Part shown: positions 59,659 through 64,000 of the stretch, in pieces
How positions within the stretch are numbered: the first letter of the stretch is position 1
Layout: every line of letters begins with the position of its first letter
Assembly (NCBI RefSeq): GCF_014653695.1
Contig: NZ_BNAR01000002.1
Span: 620,001-684,000 of the forward strand
Source of the DNA: Lentzea cavernae
Lineage (GTDB): Bacteria > Actinomycetota > Actinomycetes > Mycobacteriales > Pseudonocardiaceae
DNA length: 64,000 nucleotides
Direction of reading: 5' to 3'
Notes under the pieces: model-generated
Told to the model about the DNA's origin: nothing
Database searches by the model: none
The model's input: only the letters and a program-made list of their open reading frames with translations
Program-made: the position numbers and the translations under genes

Positions 59659-60776
59659 AGACACTGCTGATCGCGAGCCTCCTGCTGGCACCCGCCCCGA
59701 TGACGTGGTCCACGGTCAACAGCGACTCGACCGGCGACCAGGACAACGCGTCCGTCTCGGCCTCCCGCAACGGGTACACGGCCGTCGTGTGGGAGGACGA
59801 CCGCGACACCACCGCACCCGAGGACCCGATCCACTCCGACGTCTGGATCCGCCTCTACAAGGAGGGAACCCCGGTCTACGAGAAGAAGCTGTCCACCGGC
59901 GGCACCGGCACCTGGCGCCACTGGCAGCCCGACGTCTCGGTGCGGGAGGACGGCAGCGCCGTCGTCGTGTGGTCGGAGGACCCGGACGGCAACGGCTACT
60001 ACAACATCGCGGTCCGCGCGGTCAGCGCGACCGGGACCGTGTCGGGCTCCGGCACGGCCAACGCCAACTCGGACGGCCAGCAGTACTTCCCGAGCGTGGC
60101 GGCGGATCCGGACTCCGGCGGCTTCGCGGTCACGTGGGAGGACAAGCAGGGCACCAACCCGCCCACCGCGCGGGTGAGCATGTTCGCGTCCATCAGCTCC
60201 AAGTCCTACGAGGCGCAGGTCAACAACGCCGGCGGCACCCACGCCAAGCCCCAGGTCGCGATGGGCGCGGCGGGCAACGCGGTCGTGGTGTGGGAGGCGG
60301 ACGCGAACGTCGCCCGCAAGATCGTCACCCCGGCCGGTGGCGTGAAGCAGGCGCAGACCACGACGGGGCAGGGAAAACGCCCCGCCGTGGCGGCCAACTT
60401 CAACGGCGACTTCGCGATCGCCTGGGAGCAGTCGGGCGTCCGCGTCCAGTCGTTCACCGCGGCCGGGACCTCACGGGGTGCCGTGGCGGCGACGACCGGC
60501 GCCGACCCGCAGATCGGCATCGACGACCAGCTCGGCGTCGCGGTGACCACGGCGGAGGCGCAGGACGTCCACACCAGCGCCTACAACCCCGACGGCACCA
60601 CCACGGGCCGTCCCGAACGGCAGCTCACGGTCTCGAACGCCACCGGCAGGCAGGACGAGCCCGCCGTGGGAGTCGACCCGTGGGGCCGCGTCACCGTCGT
60701 CTACACCGACGACAACGACGGCAACGGGTTCGACCAGATCTACCTCGGCACCGGCCTGACCACGCAGCAGTGGTGA
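59655..60776 (+). CDS. Secreted beta-propeller-like protein coupled to phoD
   Basis: A 373-residue exported protein (signal peptide KTLLIASLLLAPAPMTW). It is built of repeats each carrying a strand-turn motif: YTAVVWEDDRD, AVVVWSEDPDGNG, FAVTWEDKQGT, AVVVWEADAN, FAIAWEQSG, VTVVYTDDNDGNG. Spacing of about 45-55 residues gives six to seven blades, and the acidic DxDGNG-type loops could bind calcium. No enzyme motif is present. The GTGA overlap with phoD suggests the two act together on the surface, for example in substrate capture (inference). Confidence 0.7.
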   Translation: MKTLLIASLLLAPAPMTWSTVNSDSTGDQDNASVSASRNGYTAVVWEDDRDTTAPEDPIHSDVWIRLYKEGTPVYEKKLSTGGTGTWRHWQPDVSVREDGSAVVVWSEDPDGNGYYNIAVRAVSATGTVSGSGTANANSDGQQYFPSVAADPDSGGFAVTWEDKQGTNPPTARVSMFASISSKSYEAQVNNAGGTHAKPQVAMGAAGNAVVVWEADANVARKIVTPAGGVKQAQTTTGQGKRPAVAANFNGDFAIAWEQSGVRVQSFTAAGTSRGAVAATTGADPQIGIDDQLGVAVTTAEAQDVHTSAYNPDGTTTGRPERQLTVSNATGRQDEPAVGVDPWGRVTVVYTDDNDGNGFDQIYLGTGLTTQQW

Positions 60777-60784
60777 GGTGGCGT

Positions 60785-60814
60785 TGTGGCTCCGACCGTC
60801 CGGGCTGAGCCACA
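60785..60814. terminator. Hairpin between convergent genes
   Basis: TGTGGCTC (60785-60792) pairs with GAGCCACA (60807-60814) around a 14-base loop. It lies between the beta-propeller-like gene and the aldo/keto reductase gene. Confidence 0.6.
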
Positions 60815-60817
60815 CCG

Positions 60818-61858
60818 CTAACGCTGGTCGAGCGGCCTGCGTCGCTGGTGGACCTCCAGCAGCGCCGCGGGCTTCCAGCCACCGGACACGTCGTAGGTGT
60901 CGGTGCCGGGCGGCACGATCTCGTCGACGCGGTCCAGCACGTCGTCGGTCAACACCAGGGAAGCGCCCTCCAGCAACGACTCCAGCTGCTCCATCGTGCG
61001 CGGCCCGGTGATCGCCGAGGTCACCGCCGGATGCGTCGTCGCGAACGCGATCGCCAGCGCGGGCAGCGACACCCCCATCTCGTCGGCGAGCTTCGCGAAC
61101 TGCTCCACGGCCTCGAACTTCGCCGCGTTGCCCGGCAACGACTCGTCGAACCGGTCCGGGGTCAGCGTCGCCCGGAACGCCTCGGCCGAGGCCCCCGCCC
61201 GGTGCTTGCCCGACAGGAACCCGCTGGCCAGCGGACTCCACACCAGCACGCCCATCCCGAGGCGCTGCGCCGTGGGCAGCACCGACCGTTCGATCCCCCG
61301 CGCCAGCAACGAGTACGGCGGCTGCTCGGTCCGGAACCGCATCAGCCCGCGGGTCAACGACACGTGGTAGGCCTCGACGATCTCCTCCGCCGGGAACGTC
61401 GAACACCCGAACGCGCGGATCTTCCCCTCCCGCACCAGATCCGTGAGCACGGACAGCGTCTCCTCGACGTCGGTCCGGTAGTCCGGCCGGTGCACCTGGT
61501 AGACGTCGATCCAGTCGGTGCCGAGCCGCCGCAGGCTGTCCTCGACGGCCCGCACGACGTACCGCCGCGAGTTGCCGCTGCGGTTTCGCCCTTCGCTCAA
61601 CGGGAAGTGCACCTTCGTGGCCAGCACGACGTCGTCGCGACGACCCTTCAAAGCCTTGCCGACGATCTCCTCCGAGTCGCCCGCCGAGTACATGTCGGCG
61701 GTGTCGACGAAGTTGATGCCCGCGTCCAGGGCGCGGTGGATGATCCGCACGCCCTCTTCGTGGTCGTTGTTGGCGACGGAGCCGAACATCATGGCGCCGA
61801 GGCAGTGGTGGCTGACCTCGATGCCGGTTCCCCCGAGTACGCGATAGCGCATGTTCAT
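60818..61858 (-). CDS. Aldo/keto reductase
   Basis: A 346-residue NADPH-dependent reductase. It has the barrel signature DAGINFVDTADMYSAGDSEEIVGKALKGRRDDVVLATKV (Asp and Tyr of the catalytic tetrad), the His in IDVYQVHRPDYRTD and the C-terminal cofactor part. The aldo/keto fold is complete. It reduces aldehydes or ketones. ATG 61858 is the first of two close starts. A MerR-type promoter with a 19-bp spacer lies upstream and a MerR gene is divergent, so induction is likely. Confidence 0.93.
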   Translation of the reverse strand: MNMRYRVLGGTGIEVSHHCLGAMMFGSVANNDHEEGVRIIHRALDAGINFVDTADMYSAGDSEEIVGKALKGRRDDVVLATKVHFPLSEGRNRSGNSRRYVVRAVEDSLRRLGTDWIDVYQVHRPDYRTDVEETLSVLTDLVREGKIRAFGCSTFPAEEIVEAYHVSLTRGLMRFRTEQPPYSLLARGIERSVLPTAQRLGMGVLVWSPLASGFLSGKHRAGASAEAFRATLTPDRFDESLPGNAAKFEAVEQFAKLADEMGVSLPALAIAFATTHPAVTSAITGPRTMEQLESLLEGASLVLTDDVLDRVDEIVPPGTDTYDVSGGWKPAALLEVHQRRRPLDQR

Positions 61859-61866
61859 GCGGCAGA

Positions 61867-61897
61867 ACCTACGAAGTAGAGCCGACTCTAGGTCAAG
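61867..61897 (-). promoter_or_regulatory. MerR-type promoter of the aldo/keto reductase
   Basis: On the minus strand TTGACC is followed after exactly 19 bases by TAGGTT, with the dyad TAGAGTCGGCTCTA in the spacer. The long spacer with a central dyad is the hallmark of MerR-activated promoters. The -10 lies only a few bases before the reductase start, so its mRNA may be nearly leaderless. Confidence 0.65.
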
Positions 61898-62109
61898 AAC
61901 GTTCTCCGGCCTCGTGGTCATCACCGCCAGCGCCGCGGGTGCCTGGTACCACACGCGTTTCCACGCCTGCACCGGCCGCGTGACGACGAGAAGGGCCGCG
62001 ACAAGCCCCCGGCCGAACCGCACGGCGTGGTGGACGAGGCCGTGCGCGTTGCAGGACGCCCACCTGCGCCATCGGGTCGAGATCCAGGTCGAGGCGGGAG
62101 CGGGCACCT
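61898..62109. other. Gap between the aldo/keto reductase and MerR genes
   Basis: About 210 bases without a recognisable gene. A frame is open on the minus strand but shows no family motif and no start or ribosome site that I can support. The sequence is GC-rich and lacks strong hairpins; I see nothing further in it. Confidence 0.5.
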
Positions 62110-62511
62110 ATGCTCGGGCACATGGGTCTGAGCATCGGACAGGTCGCGGAACGCACCGGGCTGAGCGTTCACGCGCTGCGGTTCTACGAGAAGGAGGGCA
62201 TCCTCGCGCACCAGGTCCACAGAGGACCGGGCGGCCGCCGCGTGTACACGGAACAGGACCTCGCCTGGCTGCGGATGTGCATCATGCTGCGCATGTCCGG
62301 GATGCCCGTGCCGGAGATCCGCCGCTACACCGACCTGGTCCGCCAGGGCGACGGCAACGAGCCGCAGCGCCTGGACATCCTGAAGGAGCACCAGGAACGC
62401 GTCCGCCAGCAGATGGCGCAGTTGCAGGAGTGCATGGACCTGATCACGCACAAGGTGAGCATGTACGAGGACTACGTCAATTCGATCGACGCCCGCGCCG
62501 TCGCCCAATAG
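62110..62511 (+). CDS. MerR-family regulator, probable activator of the aldo/keto reductase
   Basis: A 133-residue MerR protein: LSIGQVAERTGLSVHALRFYEKEGILAHQVHRGPGGRRVYTEQDLAWLRMCIMLRMSGMPVPEIRRYTDLVRQG, then a coiled-coil dimer helix. A single Cys lies in LQECMDL. This subtype is commonly divergent from aldo/keto reductases and responds to aldehydes or electrophiles. ATG 62110 has a GGGAG site upstream; ATG 62122 is an alternative. Confidence 0.92.
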   Translation: MLGHMGLSIGQVAERTGLSVHALRFYEKEGILAHQVHRGPGGRRVYTEQDLAWLRMCIMLRMSGMPVPEIRRYTDLVRQGDGNEPQRLDILKEHQERVRQQMAQLQECMDLITHKVSMYEDYVNSIDARAVAQ

Positions 62512-62521
62512 CCTCGGGCGC

Positions 62522-63190
62522 ATGCCTGTCGTGCTCTCGCTGAACGTCGCCCAGCGGGCGGTCCCCGCCGACCACACCCGTGCGGGCTCCACCGGCATCG
62601 ACAAGCGGCCGGTGGACGGGCCGCTGCGGATCAGCCCGGTGGGGCCCAAGGGTTCGGCGGGCAGCGGGGTCGCGGGTGACTCGATCGCCGACCTGACCGT
62701 GCACGGGGGCGAGTACCAGGCCGTGTACGGCTACGCCCGCGAGGACCTCGACTGGTGGCAGTCCGAGCTGGACGTCCCCCTGCACAACGGCCAGTTCGGC
62801 GAGAACCTGACCACGCAGGGCATCGACCACACGAACGCCCTCGTCGGCGAGCACTGGCGGATCGGCACGGCGCTGCTGGAGGTCACCGGGCCGCGCATCC
62901 CGTGCCGCACGTTCGCCGAGTTCCTCGGGCAACGCGGCTGGGTCAAGCGGTTCACGCGGCAGGCCCGGCCGGGCGCCTACTTCCGCGTGCTCGAAGCCGG
63001 CCTGGCCGGACCCGGTGACGAGATCACCGTCGTGCACCGGCCCGCCCACGACGTCACGGTCGAGCTCTTCTTCCGCGCCGTCACCACGGAGGCCGCGTTG
63101 CTGCCCCGGTTGCTCGCGGCCGGCGACTCGGTGCCGCCGGAGGTCGTCGACTTGGTGCACAAGCGCACCGTGGTCGAGCTCGACTCCTAA
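62522..63190 (+). CDS. MOSC-domain protein, YiiM-like
   Basis: A 222-residue MOSC protein with the YiiM order: GVAGDSIADLTVHGGEYQAVYGYAREDLDWWQSEL, GQFGENLTTQGI and the conserved Cys in ITGPRIPCRTFAEFL (as TGPRIPCRTF), then a C-terminal 3-alpha domain. YiiM and relatives reduce N-hydroxylated compounds with molybdenum cofactor. It starts 10 bases after the MerR stop and may be part of that operon. Confidence 0.92.
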   Translation: MPVVLSLNVAQRAVPADHTRAGSTGIDKRPVDGPLRISPVGPKGSAGSGVAGDSIADLTVHGGEYQAVYGYAREDLDWWQSELDVPLHNGQFGENLTTQGIDHTNALVGEHWRIGTALLEVTGPRIPCRTFAEFLGQRGWVKRFTRQARPGAYFRVLEAGLAGPGDEITVVHRPAHDVTVELFFRAVTTEAALLPRLLAAGDSVPPEVVDLVHKRTVVELDS

Positions 63191-63591
63191 CCGGGGAAGT
63201 TCCGCACCCAGCGCTTCTGCCACGGCGTCTCGACGGCGCGGCGGTGGTAGTTCGCGCGCGTCCACGCCACGGCGTCAGCCGCCGGAACGCCCGCCAGCAC
63301 GGCCAGGCACGAGATCACGGTCCCGGTCCGGCCGATGCCACCGCTGCACGCCACCTCCACCTTCTCGCCGGACAGCGCTCGGGCGTGCAGCGAGCGGATC
63401 AGCGCGATCGCTGCGTCGTGGTCACGCGGCAGCCGGAAGTCCGGCCAGTCGATCCAGTCGTGCGGCCACGGCACGTCAACCGGCCGGGGCTGCAGGTACA
63501 CCCCGTAGTCGGGTTGTGGTTCCACGAGCTTGCCGTCGCGCAGGCCACGCCCCGTGACGACGGCTCCGTCGGGCAGTTCGATCGTCTTCAC
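63187..63591 (-). CDS. Protein-tyrosine phosphatase-like protein
   Basis: A 134-residue dual-specificity-type phosphatase. The P-loop is VACSGGIGRTGTVISCL (C-x5-R with the Ser/Thr after it), preceded by ALIRSLHARALSGEKVEV. A possible general acid Asp is in WPDFRLP. GTG 63591 follows a GGGGGAG site; TTG 63603 is possible. The stop overlaps that of the MOSC gene. The substrate is unknown. Confidence 0.88.
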   Translation of the reverse strand: MKTIELPDGAVVTGRGLRDGKLVEPQPDYGVYLQPRPVDVPWPHDWIDWPDFRLPRDHDAAIALIRSLHARALSGEKVEVACSGGIGRTGTVISCLAVLAGVPAADAVAWTRANYHRRAVETPWQKRWVRNFPG

Positions 63592-63702
63592 AAGCTCCCC
63601 CAAAACCAGGCGGACGGCACGTTCCCGTCTCGAACCAGGACCAGAAGATCAGCCTACGACCGCCGCACACCCGCACGACCCGCAGTGTTCAACGGAGAGA
63701 GT

Positions 63703-64000
63703 TCAGCGGACGGCGCCCTCGGGCCACAGCACCGTGACCGGAACGCCCCTCGACCGCGCGTATGCCACGACGTCCGCCGTCCCACCGGGTCCGCGCCCGG
63801 GCAGCCCGTCCCAGACGGCGAGCAGCGCGTCGGACTCGTCGACCATCCGCTTGCCCGCCTCCATGTAGGCGTGCGGGTCCGGCGTGACGAACGGCAGTCG
63901 CACGACCCTGCCCGCCCGTGCGAGCAGGGTGTCGTAGACGGGCCGGTAGTCCTCGGGCAACGTCTCGCGGTACTCGGAGGCCGGCAGCACCGCGACGAGC
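63703..64000 (-). CDS. SLOG-like nucleotide-binding protein, truncated at the window edge
   Basis: At least 99 residues, open to the right edge. EYRETLPEDYRPVYDTLLARAGRVVRLPFVTPDPHAYMEAGKRMVDESDALLAVWDGLPGRGPGGTADVVAYARSRGVPVTVLWPEG has the D-A-L-L-A-V-W-D-G strand and GGTADVV glycine loop of the SLOG/LSDAT nucleotide-binding superfamily, which also covers deoxyribosyltransferase-like proteins. The start is outside the window. Some members act as nucleotide-derived signal sensors in defence systems; that role is not shown here. Confidence 0.6.
   Translation of the reverse strand, partial: LVAVLPASEYRETLPEDYRPVYDTLLARAGRVVRLPFVTPDPHAYMEAGKRMVDESDALLAVWDGLPGRGPGGTADVVAYARSRGVPVTVLWPEGAVR

Overview
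The window is GC-rich DNA (about 70% G+C by eye) with heavy use of GTG/TTG starts, 1-8 base start/stop overlaps, and many TetR/MarR/MerR regulators next to short-chain dehydrogenases. Together with a LexA paralogue, an MmpL pump, class F sortase, a CE1758/CE1759 flavin pair and a DasR-type chitinase box, this points to a filamentous soil actinomycete. A Pseudonocardiales relative (Lentzea/Saccharothrix-like) is my inference; no rRNA or tRNA gene is present to test it. I found no CRISPR array, prophage, integrase or classical biosynthetic cluster. The only mobile-element trace is a 160-bp MITE-like element at 2556-2715.

Layout. 1-6 kb: the 3' part of metE, a secreted Nep1-like (NLP) protein, the MITE, and a TetR regulator divergent from two SDR enzymes. 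5-8 kb: a minus-strand, translationally coupled operon (AI-2E-type permease, MsrA, MOSC protein, polysaccharide deacetylase). 8-14.7 kb: HxlR, MarR and TetR regulators with a SnoaL-like protein, an FAD monooxygenase, a DUF4142 protein, a SRPBCC protein, and an ECF sigma factor with its CU044_5270-type partner. 14.7-17.3 kb: a LexA-family repressor and a two-gene ABC exporter. 17.4-21.7 kb: an LLM flavin monooxygenase/MarR/FMN reductase operon, a second TetR-SDR module and a YCII protein. 21.7-31.9 kb: a GMC/FAD-SLDH dehydrogenase pair, an ABM monooxygenase, a DHA2 MFS pump with a fused C-terminal helix-turn-helix, an exonuclease/phosphatase-fold protein, a TetR-MMPL pump operon and a HEAT-like/zinc-ribbon protein.

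31.9-38.2 kb: TerC, a Spo0M-like protein with a His-rich tail, two CNNM/CorC-type transporters, a MerR regulator and an IlvD/Edd dehydratase. 38.2-43.5 kb: a 60-residue histidine-rich protein divergent from a complete five-gene dipeptide/nickel-type ABC importer; this arrangement suggests nickel uptake. 43.4-54 kb: class F sortase with a DUF4397 protein carrying an atypical sorting signal, a PfkB kinase, a zinc-finger/GIY-YIG-like protein, a GAF regulator divergent from aldehyde dehydrogenase plus DUF779, tandem DUF2199-like paralogues, a secreted alpha/beta hydrolase and a GH18 chitinase with an upstream dre-like box. 54-64 kb: a roughly 550-bp gene-free stretch with stacked hairpins, a duplicated SDR pair with divergent TetR, a GbsR/MarR regulator with a shortened flavoprotein, PhoD plus a beta-propeller-like secreted protein, a MerR/aldo-keto reductase pair with a 19-bp-spacer promoter, a second MOSC protein, a tyrosine phosphatase and the end of a SLOG-like gene.

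The commonest theme is small regulator/oxidoreductase modules with visible paired operators in the shared promoter. These look like inducible detoxification or catabolic units. A second theme is the cell surface and exterior: NLP, chitinase, deacetylase, PhoD, sortase, lipoprotein importer. No single large undescribed system stands out. The best leads are the sortase/DUF4397 signal, the His-rich/nickel-type locus, the MFS-HTH fusion, the MITE and the duplicated TetR-SDR modules.
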